Shown one piece after another: positions 21,889-33,866 of a stretch of DNA of 64,000 bases. Positions within the stretch are counted from its first letter, which is position 1; every line of letters begins with the position of its first letter. This stretch comes from Codonopsis lanceolata (Eukaryota; Streptophyta; Magnoliopsida; Asterales; Campanulaceae): positions 14,697,311 to 14,761,310 of the forward strand of contig CM028383.1 of NCBI GenBank assembly GCA_013146195.2, given 5' to 3'. The notes below the pieces were generated by a model. It was given only the letters and a program-made list of their open reading frames with translations. It was not told the DNA's origin and ran no database searches. The position numbers were made by a program, and so were the translations under genes.

Positions 21889-23096
21889 CTAAATAGTCTA
21901 AAAGAAGTAAAATTTGCTAAAATATACTTGTTAAAAAAAGAAAATCATCTTTGAGTATTATTATATTGTAATTAGCATGTATTAAGAACATAAATTTGAT
22001 TACACAACTCTAAAGATTTATTGAAAATATGTAAATATACACATCCGTTAGAAAATATCGAGTTTCTATAGAGTAGTATTTAATAGGAGTAACCCTTCAT
22101 TGAAAATCTGTAAATACAATTCTTTTTTGATGCATACTTAATTTACTGATTAATTAAAATGAGCAAATAACATTAGAATAAGAACAAGTGTGCTATAAAA
22201 ACATGTTCATTGAATATATGTGATTATAAAATAAAATATAATCACAATTAATTATAAAAAGCCTGCTACATAAATCTTCATATATGACTTGTCTGTATTT
22301 GAAACTTTTGTGTCTCTTTCATCGTATCCGAAATTATAATATCAAAACAAAATTTATTTTTGCAAATAATCACAATTAACTTATTGGTAAATTATAGGAA
22401 TATATACAATTAAATCAAAGTAGTAGATACCAACCACAAATTATAAATATTAAAAAAATATATATGGTATATAGAGAAGAAGATACATTTGAATTACTAT
22501 TTATACTACTTAAGATCCTAAATTTTAATAACAAAAAATATCAATTATTAAACTCTAGAAAATTATGAAAGAGAAAATGACTTAAACAATTCATAAAATA
22601 ATGAATTAAATTATATCAATTATACCGATATAGGAGTAATTTGTTCCCTTCATCATGTTTTTTCTTTATTTTTTAATTTTGTTTATAATATTTATTTTAT
22701 TTAAGTATAATTTAATTAAAAGAAATATATTATATGCGTTTAAAAACTTAGTATTTTCTAAATGTAACATCGCTTTAAGAAGGTCCGATAGTGTTAAATC
22801 ATTGAAGCATAAGAATTTATCCTTTGTTGAACATTGTTTGTAGGTGAGGAGACAAGAAAAGCAAAGAAGATACACGTACAACCAAAAATTAAATTAGTAT
22901 ATCAACCAATCTAATTCTAAGAAGTCTTATCAATAAGTGAAGTTAGATACATGATTTTTATTTTTTTACAGCTTTGTAATAACCGAAACAAAAATGTAAG
23001 AGACGGAGAGCAAAGGAAAAAAAAGGTAAGATCAATAAGTGAGAAGGTGAAAAGGAAAAGGCTAGGTTTTACAGTTCAATCTACTAATACACGGTA
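21887..23096. other. AT-rich intergenic DNA
   Basis: No supported feature. The overlapping small frames at 22655-22881 look accidental. Confidence 0.5.
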
Positions 23097-23154
23097 GATT
23101 GAGTAAGGAGAATCCGTCTTACAAAATATATATGTAAGACCGTTTTACTCAATC
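23097..23154. repeat. Short inverted repeat
   Basis: gattgagtaa...ccgtcttac and gtaagaccg...ttactcaatc form a hairpin around an AT loop, similar to small foldback repeats in plants. Not assigned. Confidence 0.6.
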
Positions 23155-23236
23155 AAACCACACCCAACAATTTGTTACGTGGTTCACATAAAATTTTCAT
23201 AATTAGCTTATTTCTCTTTAAAATAGGAAATTGGTA

Positions 23237-23397
23237 CTCTCTGTTTCGGGCAAAGAGTTTTCGTGAAAATCAAACTTTTTTAAAAAGTGTTATTTTTAGA
23301 AACTCATTAGTGATAAAATAACACTTTTATGATTTAATTTTTAAAAATAAAATATTTAAAAATAAAATAATAGATCTTTTGCTCGGAATGGAGAAAG
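23237..23397. mobile_element. Stowaway-like MITE, 161 bp
   Basis: TA on each side. The ends ctctctgtttcgggcaaag and tttgctcggaatggagaaag are inverted. It shares interior sequence (aaaatcaaactttttaaaa, then a tgttattttta/tgacactttta segment) with 18671-18848. Confidence 0.7.
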
Positions 23398-23399
23398 TA

Positions 23400-24330
23400 T
23401 TATTCTACTCTCGTGTGGTCAAAAAAGGAAAGCAGTTTTGATGATATAATGAGAATAGACCAAATAATAGCAGTCCACTAAACATTAATATACTGTAAAT
23501 TTTATTATTGCTAAATCCTAAGGTTCAAGTTGGAGTCGTCTTCACTCACTTTTACCGATTGACATCTCAAGATAGTTGAAAATATAATAAATTACTTTAA
23601 TTAGGTTAAGAATTTGACTCCTAAATGATATATAGTTGAAGTGGTCAAATATTGGGTTGCTGGCCGGTCCTCAAATTTTGAAGGCCAGAACGAAAAGAAA
23701 ATAAAAGGACTTAAAAAATATAAATATAAGAATTTTAGACGAATAATTTATTTGACTTTTTTATAATTTGAAGTATTGAAAATGAATAATACTCAAACAT
23801 ATAAGAAAATAAGTATTAAATAATTATTGAAAACTGTTATTCTCCATTCGTTAAAATAATTTGCAATAAAAAAATATTCTCAATCAATTTTTTTCTTTTA
23901 TTTATGTTTTTGACTTCTTGATGGATATTTTTTGCCAATATGTTTTATACACTATAAATTCAAGTAAAAAAACCCCGAGAATTAAATAAATTTAAGCAAT
24001 ACAAATGATAGTAACATAACAAGAAAATTTGATTTTTGCTTGAAATATTGATATTATATACCCAATCAATTGTTAATTTTTATGACCCAGAGAAAAAAAT
24101 TGATGGTCAACTAACTTTTTTATATAAGTAAATTTAGCGAATGCAAAATATAATTAAAGTTGAATAACTCTGTTGAATACAAAATATTTATCTTTATGTA
24201 GTAACTTTTTATCTATTAGGTTCTGAAGTAATTAAAACATATATAAGTAGTTTTGAAGTTGGTAATAAATAAAAAAAATACTTAACCATAATCATTATAC
24301 TTACAATACAAGTGGATGATAAAGATGAAG
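23400..24330. other. AT-rich intergenic DNA
   Basis: No gene. ggccggtcctc near 23660 resembles the end of some hAT-type elements but has no convincing partner. Confidence 0.4.
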
Positions 24331-24690
24331 GATTGTAAAAATTATAAGCATATTTATTAAAAGTTGATTATTACGTAAAACATCTCAAAATAGTATGAGA
24401 CTATTTAACTAAATCGGGGGAGTATATGATATAATATGCATATAAAAAAATTAATAATTGACTGTAGTCCTAAAAAAAATAATTACAAAAATGGCGGAGC
24501 AAGGGCTTAATACAGATTGTGAAAATTATAAGCATATTTTTTAAAGTTGATTATTATGTAAAACATCTCAAAATAGTATATAGGACTATTTAACTAAATC
24601 GGGGGGAGTATATGCTATAATATGCATATTTAAAAAATTAATAATTGACCGTCGACCCAAATTTTTTTTTTTTTTTTACAGAAATGGCAG
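24331..24690. repeat. Two-copy tandem duplication, 183-bp period
   Basis: Unit 1 starts at 24331 and unit 2 at 24514. Both contain aagcatattt, gtaaaacatctcaaaatagt and an actatttaactaaatcgg segment, and both end in a related atggc-gag-agggctt stretch. Confidence 0.85.
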
Positions 24691-24762
24691 AAGGGCTTGA
24701 ACCCAAGACTTTCCGCTTCACTCACCCCCTTTATACAATTACCCAACTAATTGAGCCAAAAG
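24680..24762 (-). mobile_element. tRNA-like (SINE-type) head
   Basis: On the minus strand TGGCTCAATTAGTTGG (A-box-like, 24743-24758) precedes GGTTCAAGCCC (B-box, 24693-24703) by about 40 bp, then an A-rich run. This is the internal promoter layout of a tRNA-derived SINE. No clover leaf was confirmed. Confidence 0.35.
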
Positions 24763-24899
24763 ACAATTTATTTATTAACTATATATACTTTATAATATAT
24801 CTAAATAAAACTAGCCTATACATATATAAAATTGAGTCCTTTTACATTAGGGGTCCTGTTTATCGATCCCTTTGAACTCCTCCAAAACCGGACCTGATG

Positions 24900-26121
24900 A
24901 GTTGTAATCCTTAAGCGAAAGTCAAGTAAGATTCATACAATTACAACCTACGACTACGAAGAAGGTAAAGGTAAAGATCGATAATAGCTAGGTAGTATTT
25001 GTGTACACATATTGCATCTAAAGTCGTAGAGCTTGTACTCATCGATCTACCGATGGATTCCTAATTCGTATGAAAGTTATGCATGCTACTGCTACGGATC
25101 GGATGTATTAACGATGATGAAGATGATAAACTCCTAGTTCATTAAATGATTAAAACTCCGGCCTGTGATCATATATATGTAGTGATCCTCATTGAATCGA
25201 GTTCATATCTCTTGTACCACTTGTATGTATCACTGGTGTATCATTTTTCATCTCTTCACCGCTACATTTCAATCATTGCATCTTAACCAATGGTTGAGAT
25301 AAAAAATAGTACATCGGTGATACACACAAGTGATACAGAAGATCTGAACTCGTACGTGCAAGAGAGGTAGTGCACCCCTAGACTCACTTATGAATATAAC
25401 GAGGTAGATTAAATTGAGGTACGTGCAAGCTGACCTTAAAGAATAATTTATTTTTTAAAATTTAAAAAGTAAAATGACCGATACGTAATTAATTAAACTA
25501 CTGGATGCTTCAAAAAAATAAAAGTCGTGGAAAAGACATTAAAAAAAATCATGAATTGTGATGTTTTGAGTTTTGACCACCCAAACCAAACGAAGAATTA
25601 AACAATTAATTAATGGCCTGTCGGCTAACAAGGACAATTATGTTAATGATAATAGTGATAAGATACCGAATTATACCCACTCCACTTGCCAATAATCAAG
25701 TTGGATCGGTCTTTGCTCACCTTCATCAATTTGCATCTTAAGAGGACTGACTATACCAATTGACTAGTCTAATTAGGTCAAAGCTCAGCTCGACTCTAAG
25801 TGTATCTCCAATGATAAAATTTATAGAAGGTTTTTAAGAGTATGATTTAAATTATCAATAGTCTTAAATATCATTCTGGAAGTTTATAGGAAAGTAATGG
25901 TTCATAAAGGAAAAAAAAAGAAAAAAAAGAAAAAAATGAGTTAATGACTATTAAAAAGTTGTAAAATGAGTTATCATTGTGAAGAAAGATTTATGAAGTA
26001 AAGAGTTTTTTGTTTTTGATATGACGAATGATGTAACATACAAAAAACAGTGAAAAAAACCTTTAGATTATTACTGTCGGACAATCACATGTCCCTCACA
26101 AAAGGTCATTTTTACCAAACA
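24900..26121. other. AT-rich intergenic DNA
   Basis: No supported gene. Poly-A rich patch near 25910-25940. Confidence 0.5.
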
Positions 26122-26430
26122 TAACTACCGGTCAGGATTAAATCTTAATTTCACAAGCGTGTGTACAACATTTAATTATAGCAATAGTTAATTACTGAGA
26201 TCTTATTGCCTATATTTAGTTTTTTTAAATATTTGTATCTATATCATAGTTTAGCTCAATTTTTCTGAAAAGTTAACTACTGATCAGAGACTAAATCTTA
26301 ATTTCATAAATGGGTGTAGAACAGTTAATTCTAGCAATAGTTAATTAAGGCGATAAGATTCATTTTTTTTAAATTTTTGTGCAACCTAGATTTACTATTT
26401 TACAAATATTTAGTTTGTATTTTCTTAATT
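26122..26430. repeat. Tandem duplication, about 151-bp period
   Basis: Units start at 26122 and 26273. Both carry taactac-g-tcag, aaatcttaatttca and agcaatagttaatta. A weaker third piece may follow to about 26500. Confidence 0.7.
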
Positions 26431-26885
26431 AATTGTTATCATAATCAACTTAAATCTCAATTTAATTTTTGCCCGACCTATAATTAGTTTTTTTAAAATA
26501 TTTGTATTTTAAATTTCCTTCGTTTTAAAAAATTTGTGCTAACTTTTCCTTATTGGTCTGAAATATTGTGATTTCGATTTCGAATAGTCTTTTGTTAGTT
26601 CACTTCGTCTCATTCAATTTATTTTATGGTTTTTGTCTAATATTTTCATTTTTAAGTTTATTTCAATTAACATGTGTTGGGTTGGTGTGTGTAAGAAAGA
26701 ATGTTTTTAAATGTTTAATTATACTCTTTTTGGACGAGTTACAAAATTTTACAACCAATAAAATGTGTTTTTCTTTAATTTTTGGGATGTCGTTTTTGCT
26801 TAATGTAGTGTACATTGATCTAACCCCTATAAAATCTCAAATATATATTAATTTATTCGTATAATACTTACTTTATAGACTGATC

Positions 26886-27372
26886 TGTAAGATATATTTC
26901 TTGTAGGTCAAGAAAATCTATATATGGTCGATAAGTGAGAATCACGGTTGATTTGGAAATTACTAAATTACAATAAATTTTGGTTTGTAAAAAGGGTAAG
27001 TTTCCTAAATAAATTATACCTTGATGGACGGTTGGGATTAAAACCCTAATAGGAATTTGGTCCTCCCTTTAACTATAAAAGAGATTCAATACCCATCATA
27101 TTCATCTATTACGTTAAATCATCTCATTAGGGTTTTTAGGCCAAAAGGCTCCCTTTGACTATAAAAGAGATTCAATACCCATCATATTCATCTATTACGT
27201 TAAATCAACTCATTAGGGTTTTTAGGCCAAAAGGGAGAAACCATATTCTGCCTCTGCAGGCAAATCACTAGAAGCAATATGTCTTCATCAGGTATTTTGA
27301 TTAAGACTATTTTGTATGTCATTGTGATTATCATTGAGTTCAAGATCTATGGTTTAAGATTATTAAATTACA
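26886..27372 (+). repeat. 5' LTR of copia B
   Basis: TGTAAGATATATTTCTTG to TTAAATTACA, 487 bp. It contains an 86-bp promoter duplication (27065-27236) absent from the 3' LTR. Confidence 0.95.
27065..27236 (+). promoter_or_regulatory. Duplicated TATA-box segment in the 5' LTR
   Basis: Two 86-bp units (27065-27150, 27151-27236), each with CTATAAAAGAGATTC; TATAAAA at 27074-27080 and 27160-27166. The 3' LTR has one unit, so the duplication arose after insertion or was not templated at the other end. Confidence 0.9.
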
Positions 27373-27374
27373 GT

Positions 27375-27386
27375 TGGTATCAGAGC
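27375..27386 (+). promoter_or_regulatory. Primer binding site of copia B
   Basis: TGGTATCAGAGC two bases after the 5' LTR, tRNA-Met type. Confidence 0.92.
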
Positions 27387-27583
27387 AATGTTACGAACTT
27401 ATGATTATCCATTAAAAATGCATACAATATTATTGTTCAATTAATAATTGATTTTTTTTAACACTGTTCATCATGTCGTTCATGCTTACCGTCAATTTTT
27501 TTTTTTTTTTTTGAAGTTATGTAAATTGGTTGAATGTGGATTTCCGTTTTCTTTAAAGTTATGAAAATTGGTCCTTTTTTTTG

Positions 27584-28042
27584 TTTTTGGAAAGTTCTTC
27601 CATCATTGCTCAGCCAATTTTTTTTTCTTTTGAAAAAATTATGAATTGGTTTGTTAAGGCTACAGTGGCTTTGAACAGTAACCCGTAAATAGTAAAATAA
27701 TGATGGGATGTAGGTATTACGACAGCACACATTAATGAATTTGATTGTTTCTTCTTATTATTTTTTTGTTTACTATGCAAATAATATTAATAATGAGTTT
27801 AGTAAATAATGATGGTTTCTATGTCAGATTAAGAATTTGAAATATGAAATTGCCAATGAAGTTGTTTATAATTCGATCCTATTTTGGTCTTCAAAATTTT
27901 TTTTCTTCGAAATTTTATAAATTTATATTATTTTTTAAGAAAAATTAATTATGTTTTTTCGCACTAACCGTTTTGATATGTATAAAGACTAATTATCACT
28001 ACAGTGATAATTGATAATTAAATTAATGTTATTTAATATTAA
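27584..28042 (+). repeat. Leader segment of copia B, copy 1
   Basis: Aligns with 35046-35515 from tttttggaaagttcttcc to gttatttaatattaa. It ends exactly where a CTAG Helitron-like terminus begins. Copy 2 continues through this point uninterrupted (next base T). Confidence 0.92.
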
Positions 28043-28410
28043 CTAGATTTGCGTACCCGTGCCTATAGCACGCTGTTAGTATATATGATTTCGTCAATTG
28101 AAATGACAATGTCTAAATAGAAAGTGTAATTTTAAACTCGACCAATAATTGAGTTATATATAACTGACCCATGACCGCTCATAATATTAATTGTAGGGGT
28201 GGCTTTGTAAAAACTAAAAGATGGTTGATCATAATATTAATTGTAAGGGGTGACTTTGTAATTGAGAGTTAAAAATGTATAATTACTCTCACACATGTGA
28301 ATATGAACATGAATCACAACCATTAATTTTTTAAAGATAATTTAATCTCAACCCCTAAATTGCTTTAGTCAATTGTATATGTACGACTATGAGCTGTATT
28401 GTATTATAGA
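28043..28410 (-). mobile_element. Helitron-like 3' terminal region, minus strand
   Basis: On the minus strand the stem-loop CGTGC-tatag-GCACG lies 10-11 nt before a terminal CTAG, and the junction sits in a target read as A|T in leader copy 2, as Helitrons require. The distal about 65 bp (28345-28410) match 33867-33932 in inverted orientation. Between them, cataatattaattgta-gggtg is tandemly repeated (28178-28260). Rep/helicase and the 5' TC end were not found. Confidence 0.6.
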
Positions 28411-29029
28411 TTTGTGAATAATGTATATGGATGTGGTGGGGCCTGTGTATGATGGAAGTAATTGTTTGGGAAATGTCACCGTATAGAGCTTGAAGAGACG
28501 AGCTAATCCCCACATGATTTTTACTTTGAAAAGTAAGAAAGACTTGACATTAACAAAAGTCAAGACACATCTCCGGGGCAAACTGCAAAGGATATTTCTC
28601 TATTTTTATGTTCACAACAAGAAAATGAATTAATTAATGGGGTGACCCGTGACCATATTCATTACAGATTTACAGCAAGTCCGATGAGGTTCCTTCAACT
28701 TGAACCGACAGTCAGCTTACCATTGATTCTGGGCCTGCCTAGATGCAGCAAGCTGTTACGTATTTGCTGAGGTCAGCAGGTGAAGAGTCCAACCCCTTTC
28801 GCCTTTGTTCACACGTGACTTTGTATAAACTATATCTTCAAAAAATCATTTTCACATTCAAGGTCGGTCCTGAGTTTCGTGAGGCTCATCACAAAAAAAA
28901 AGGGGTCCTTTATAAAAATAAAATCATTTAAATTTTAAAAGTATTGGGAAAAAAAACTTATAGCAAGAATAGAACCCAAGATTTCTCATAATCTACCAAG
29001 TATGTTAGCCATTGGATCATCTATTTTTT
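28411..29029. other. Insert DNA, no gene recognised
   Basis: Contains ggtcggtcctgag near 28863 and a tRNA-like ggttc stretch near 28975 (minus strand). Neither supports a confident call. Confidence 0.4.
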
Positions 29030-29236
29030 AGATGACAAATGATATTACGAGATAGAGCTTGTGATATAATTATGAGCTTTAGTGTTTGAGCCGTTAGATG
29101 ATTAAGTTGATGATGATTTGTAATGTTCATATCATTACTTAAAAAAGAACATATTTAATCTAACGGTGTAAATATCTTAGGAGTCGAACCTAAAACCTTC
29201 ACCTTAAATCATGAACACCTTAACCAAAGAGTTAAG
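29030..29236 (-). mobile_element. tRNA-derived SINE-like element
   Basis: On the minus strand an A-box-like ttaactctttggttaagg (29217-29235) and a perfect B-box GGTTCGACTCC (29180-29190) are spaced as in tRNA genes. They are followed by a body with an inverted pair ccgttagatta / catctaacgg. No tail or target duplication was fixed, so the left limit is approximate. Confidence 0.45.
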
Positions 29237-29689
29237 AGAATCAATTATTAATCTTTTTGACACTTTAATGTATACAATAAATATAGCTGCAAACATATAA
29301 GGTATCTGCAAACATTTGCATCTCCTAAAAAATTGGCCCTAGCCTCCGCCAAATTAACCCGCAGTGGCCAGAATTCATCTTTTCCAGAAAATAAAATAGC
29401 GAATTCCTCGCCTTGCGTTGGGAGTGTTTGAGAATTGGGATCATCAATTGAATCTCTAGCCGTAATTGACTTTGGCAAGCAATCTCATGGGTCTTTTTTT
29501 TGTACCAAATCTGATGTGATGCATTGATTTTTATTTTTATTTTGTAGAATATCAGATGACATTTCATTTGGTGTAAAAAAAATTGATACTTTTTATATAC
29601 CCATAACATTACTCGTTTATGAATTTCTAAATAGAAGTATACTACTAATTTTTTTAATACATGTGCATTTAACAAGTGCTTTTAAAATA

Positions 29690-29931
29690 CTCCATATGTC
29701 TAAAAATAAATGATGTTTTAGGATTTTTTTTTTTTTAAAGTTATCCACATTTTGCCAAGATTGCTTATATAAATTACTCTCTAATTGAATATTGTATTGA
29801 AAATGCTTTAATGCATTAAGAATATGAAAAGCTTTTTTGTTTAAAAAAAGAAAGGTAGACCAATTTTTTTATAAGCTCCCTTAATATGTGTATAAATTTT
29901 TAAAAAGTCATTTAATTTGGAATGGGTGGAG
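29690..29931. mobile_element. Stowaway-like MITE, about 242 bp
   Basis: Left end ctccatatgtctaaaaataa after TA; right end tttggaatgggtggag before CA. The imperfect inverted ends fit a worn Stowaway MITE. Confidence 0.45.
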
Positions 29932-31576
29932 CACATTTGAAGCTCCTAGAGGACCTAGACTTCGTTCAAGACCAACTTGATATACGTTTGATTTAGCTAG
30001 ATTTTGTTAAAGCAATTTCTAAACTCAAATCCAAATTTACAATTTTCTTGATCAAACCAAGTTTGAATATAGTGGGAAAAACTTAGTTTTCTATTATCAA
30101 CAATGTGAAATTATTCTCAGACTTAATCTACTTCCTATGTATATATATTTAATTTTTTATAAAAAAAACAGAATTGGGCCGAGCTCAATCTTACAAATAG
30201 TCAAGGAATAATTGCCGCTCTACCTTTTTTTTTCTTAGTAATTGTAATAGTTACGGTGCTCTTTGTTGTTTTTAATCGCATAAGTTTATTTTTATTTATT
30301 TTTTCTAAAACAACCCTTTGTCTTTCTTCCTTCTTTCTTCATAATTATCATTCCTTCATTCTTTCTTCTCTCTTTCTTTTCAAAGTCAGCTTTAGTCAAG
30401 AGAATCTTAAGAAGACGAAGCAAATGAGGATAAAAATCGGAAACATGAGTCATCTTTGGAAGCTTGTCAAATTTTGGTCTTAGATCCAGCAAACCTAGAT
30501 CTTAATCTGCAAAAATTGTGAATACATTTATTTGCTTTGTTGTGTTATTTCTTCTCTCTTTCTCTAAATATAAATCATGTTCTGCGAAAATCGTGTCTTG
30601 ATATATGTGCTGCTACGTTTGTTTTTTTTTCTTGCCTTGTTGTGGTGCCTTAATGTCTTGTACCCCTTTCCCCTTGCTTTGTTGTCTGTATCGCAAGTCT
30701 AATTTGTGCATTGGAATGCATGATTTTAATGTGATGCTGGATTTTCTTGTGCTTTATATGTTTAGTTGTCTGCATCGCAATCTTGATTTGTGCATCAGAA
30801 TGTTTTATTTTGAAAATCATATTAAACCATTTCTCTTTTCCTCCAAAAAAGAGAAATAAAATATTCCTCTCTTTCTACATCTTCCCTGTTTTATGCTTGA
30901 TTTTGAATTGCGATGTATGCATCACAATCTTCATTTGAGCATCAGATGCATTATTTTGAAAATATAAAAATAAACAATCCCTCTCTTCCTTCATCACAAT
31001 CTAAATTCCTAATTGATGCATCGTAATTCTTAATTGACGCATCGCTGGATACAATGGGGGGAATTTCCAAATTTAGCTTTCTGTTAAGTAAGAAAGCCTG
31101 AGGGAATGCTAGCAAGGTGAGAGGGAAAAACTTTATTTTTTGGGCAAAGAAGAGAATAGAACAAGAACCAAGAAAAGACTAGGAATAAATATATATTTGT
31201 TTGTAATCCACATTTATTATTTGTTGTAGTTTATTTTTTGTATTGGTTTGTAATTCACTTAATATTTGACAATACATATGTTTCATTATTAATTTGAAAA
31301 TCAAATTGGCAGACTTCATTTTATGAAATTATTAGCTTACGGTGTAGAATTAGTTTTATGAAATTTTGATTTTAACTTTACCCTTACATTTAATATTAAC
31401 TTATTAATTATACTCAAATATTTCATCAACTTTAATGGTGATTATTTATCCTTTAAATTGTTACTTTTCAAACATAAATTTTAAGGACGGACAAATTGAG
31501 AATTAAAAAAGTTCGTGAGTGTGATTAGTTTTCACAAGTGAGAGGGGATTTGAGAGGGGATTTGGATGGTGAGAAT
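29932..31576. other. Insert DNA with degenerate internal repeats
   Basis: No gene supported. Between 30680 and 31050 a gcatcgcaatct / gtgcatcagaatg motif recurs loosely at least four times with cttcc-rich spacers. The small frames here look like by-products of that repetition. Confidence 0.5.
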
Positions 31577-31691
31577 CCCTCAAAAACATGATTTGGCTTA
31601 AGCTGAGAAGGAACCGTAATATATCGGGATCTGCTACATGTGACTTGTGAGGATATATCCACATTGTTAGGGATTGCCCGAATGGCAAATC

Positions 31692-32173
31692 CAATGGTGA
31701 TACTTGTCTATAAGTATCAAAATTAAATTTTGATATATATTGGTTATTATTCATAATTATTAAATAATTATCTTCAATCATATGTATTAAAATTTGATAT
31801 AATAATAATTTTTAAAAATTATATCTAACACATATCATAATATAAAAACAAAATTAAAATATTAATATATATAATTTACCAACACATATTATGACATAAA
31901 TATATGGTTAAAATGCATGATATTAAAATTATGTGTGGTACAAGGGAGGTATCAAATTTGATATTTTCCCTAATTCCACACCTAATTTTTATACCTTTTA
32001 CTTTTACCATTTGAGAGAATTTTGATACATATCTAAGCTCTCAAATGGTAAAAGTAAAAGATATCAAAATTAGGTGTGGTACTAGAGAAGGTATCAAATT
32101 TGATACATCCCTTAGTACCACACCTAATTTTAATATCATTCATTTTGATACCTATAAACAAGTACCACCATTG
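31692..32173. mobile_element. Foldback (MITE-like) element, copy 2
   Basis: Starts caatggtgatacttgtctat and ends caagtaccaccattg, inverted. The inner arms run 31917-32015 and 32039-32135. About 482 bp, non-coding. Flanks read aaat on both sides, a possible but unproven target duplication. Confidence 0.6.
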
Positions 32174-32293
32174 AAATTATCCTAATGGCTAACACTGTTG
32201 CGGGGTGGAAAAAGGTTTTGAATAATGGATACATTTATTAGTGCCAACCTGTTCGTGGCACTGATTCCTTAACTGTCGTAACCTGATCACAGT

Positions 32294-32406
32294 TAGGGAT
32301 GATAATGGGGTATTAATGGATAATTTTGGATTAAACCATTATCTATTGACCTAATGGATAATGGTCTTACCCAAAACTATCAATTAATACCCAATTACCA
32401 CCCCTA
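32294..32406. mobile_element. Small hAT-like MITE, copy 2
   Basis: tagggatgataatggggtat and the inverted right end ataccc-attaccacccct are clear. The flanking octamers atcacagt and atcaccga match at 6 of 8 positions, fitting an old 8-bp duplication. Confidence 0.55.
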
Positions 32407-33189
32407 ATCACCGAATTATTATTTATTACGGTTATTTTATTATTTTAGTTTATCAATTTTATCATTAAACATCAACTTTGAAGTCACATTAGTCGCTTCA
32501 TTCACTTCCATCAAAAATTACGGATGAAACATGTTTAAATGAATAATCAAATTGATGATGCCAAAAACTGATCGGGTCAATGTGTCGAAAGTGACATTTT
32601 ATCAAGGTCGTTGGAGTCGTCGTCCGTCGTTGGTCGTCGGAGTCGTCGTATGATAGGATATTAGCATGTAATGTCTGTAAAATGAAGTATCGTTCGCAGA
32701 TGGGGGGTATTCTTGCCTAACCCTCTGATGTGATAATCAGTTTAATCTATATAATGTATAGAAGCGAAGGAGATAAAATGGAGTTGGTGTATACGTGTGT
32801 AAAGTGAAAACCATGAGGGAGAGAGGAAGATGAAGTCAAAGGGGGAGTAGTTTTCTGTTTGCGGGGAAAAGGAAAAGACCTTTTTCTAAAGGAGGAAGTT
32901 TCCTCGTTTATAACAATGGGCCATCTTCACATGAGGGCTTTTGTATGTTATTAAGCTTGGGCCCTTCTTTGGATACGGGCTCTGGTATCTTTTTGAGTAT
33001 GGGCTTAGCCCAATTTTCTAAATATAAGACAAATTTCAAGTGGGTATAATTTTAGAAACATGTTTTCATCTAGGTCTATTAATTTTTTGGACATTTCATA
33101 TAACTACAAATTGATTGTCAAATGACAAAAATGCCATTAATGAAAACAAATCTCATCCGAACTGTCATTATCAAGACAAAAAAAAATTA

Positions 33190-33780
33190 AAAATGATGAT
33201 GCCAATGCTAGACATTATGACTGTTTTCATAGTTTTTTCAAGACAAAAAAATCAAAAAAAATGCTGATGCCAATGCTAGGCATCAGGACTGTTTTCACGG
33301 TTTTTTCAAGACAAAAAAAAACAAAAAATGTTAATGTCAATGCTAAGCATCAGGACTGTTTTCACAGTTTTTTCAGGAGAAAAAAAAACAAAAAATGCTG
33401 ATGCCAATGCTAGGCATCAGAGCTGTTTTCACAATTTTTTCAAGCTAAAAAAAAAGTAAAAAATACTGATGCTAATGCTAGACATCATGATTGTTTTCAC
33501 AGTTTTCTTAAGACAAAAAAATAAAAATGCTGATGTCAATGCTAGGCATCAGGACTGTTTTCACAGTTTTTTCAAGACAAAAAAAGTTTTAAAAAAATAT
33601 CTATGTCAATGCTAGGCATCATGACTGTTTTCACAGTTTTTTCAAAACAAAAAAAGTAAAAAATGTTGATGCCAATGCTAGGCATTAGGACTGTTAACAC
33701 AGTTTTTTCAAAACAAAAAAATTTCAATAATGTTGATGCCAATATTAGGCATCAGAACTGTTAACACAATTTTTTCAAGA
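33190..33780. repeat. Minisatellite, copy 2, about 9 units
   Basis: Same roughly 67-bp unit with paired hairpins TGATGCC/GGCATCA and ACTGT/ACAGT. Units start near 33194, 33262, 33328, 33398, 33465, 33526, 33597, 33661 and 33730. Confidence 0.88.
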
Positions 33781-33866
33781 AAGAAATTGTGTTTATCTAT
33801 ATTTGGTTGAAAATTTGAACTAGAAATAGATATTTTTCTTACTGGGTAAGAAATAAATTGTGTTTA

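Larger units (their letters stand above)
31577..33840. repeat. Copy 2 of the 2.2-kb duplicated block
   Basis: Collinear with 1-2182. Better preserved at the foldback and hAT-MITE ends, and with about one extra minisatellite unit. Its right edge is followed by a short repeat: aaattgtgtttatctata occurs at about 33785 and again at about 33855. Confidence 0.88.

Noticed and set aside
24680..24762. Functional tRNA gene
   Set aside because: A- and B-box-like words are present but no convincing acceptor stem or anticodon arm; better explained as a SINE-type remnant.
23655..24895. hAT-like element bounded by ggccggtcc and ccggacct
   Set aside because: The ends are only partly inverted and no 8-bp target duplication is found.
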